Shown here in pieces: positions 54,856 to 54,927 of a DNA stretch of 54,927 nucleotides (positions are counted from its first letter, which is position 1; each line of letters starts with the position of its first letter). Origin of the DNA: Caldilineaceae bacterium (GTDB taxonomy: Bacteria; Chloroflexota; Anaerolineae; Caldilineales; Caldilineaceae); assembly GCA_026645575.1 (NCBI GenBank), contig JAPKMW010000078.1, positions 1 through 54,927 of the forward strand. The letters are read 5' to 3'. The notes below the pieces were generated by a model. It did no database searches and was not told where the DNA came from. It worked only from the letters and a program-made list of their open reading frames with translations. A program made the translations under genes and the position numbers.

Positions 54856-54927
54856 TGGTCCCCAGAAACTAGACCACATGTTAAGATACTAAAAACGAAT
54901 CATGTGGAGGGGAAATAATGACGAAAC
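54856..54927 (+). mobile_element. Putative left end of an insertion sequence (IS3-like)
   Basis: From about 54856 (TGGTCCCCAGAAACTAGACC) the sequence stops matching the SDR gene. GGAGGGGA (54906-54913) is a good ribosome binding site before ATG 54918, which begins Met-Thr-Lys, as in many IS3-family OrfA proteins. The window ends three codons later, so the family is a guess. No target duplication or right end can be seen. Confidence 0.5.

Overview
This 54.9-kb window looks like a chromosomal segment of a heterotrophic member of the Chloroflexota (Anaerolineae or Caldilineae type). This is inferred from gene content, not from a marker gene. The hints are many sugar ABC importers with lipoprotein or twin-arginine-like binding proteins, F420 cofactor genes (cofC, cofD and an FbiB-like nitroreductase), a pyruvoyl-dependent arginine decarboxylase next to agmatinase and a deoxyhypusine-synthase homologue, moderate GC, and gaps packed with short-word palindromic repeats. 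I see no rRNA, tRNA or CRISPR array.

Left part (1-24.3 kb, almost all + strand): carbohydrate catabolism. A DMT exporter and a heparinase II/III-like protein come first. Next is an XRE-cupin regulator, apparently started by CTG and preceded by a strong promoter with two operator-like dyads. A five-gene oligopeptide-type (probably oligosaccharide) ABC importer and a GH39 glycosidase follow. Then come a TMEM43-family membrane protein, an APH-fold kinase and a GH95 alpha-L-fucosidase. A ribose-type ABC importer (binding protein, double ATPase, permease) follows, with a P-loop kinase, a LacI regulator and a Gfo/Idh/MocA dehydrogenase. A palindrome centred on CG sits just before the binding-protein gene and is a plausible LacI operator.

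Middle (24.3-37.7 kb): an ExoD-like membrane protein, a GNAT acetyltransferase, an overlapping antitoxin/PIN-like toxin pair, thiolase plus fused CoA-transferase, a HAD phosphatase and a NUDIX hydrolase. On the - strand are a small unknown protein, an FGGY kinase and a complete MalEFG-type importer. A membrane-anchored Cas4-like nuclease lies beyond.

Right part (37.7-54.9 kb): F420 biosynthesis genes with a nitroreductase and an Atg22-like MFS transporter; a polyamine cluster (arginine decarboxylase, agmatinase, DHS-like protein); Uma2, a molybdopterin hydroxylase large subunit, MscL, HIT and 6-phosphogluconate dehydrogenase; and an LplABC-type importer. At the right edge the C-terminal part of an SDR dehydrogenase is cut off at what looks like the left end of an IS element.

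The most unusual feature is the set of intergenic elements. At least eleven loci carry arms made of degenerate tandem 7-, 8- or about 9-base words facing their own inverted copies, often starting at a stop codon; a one-armed version lies inside a coding region. Other gaps hold long perfect palindromes. The words differ between loci but the architecture is the same.
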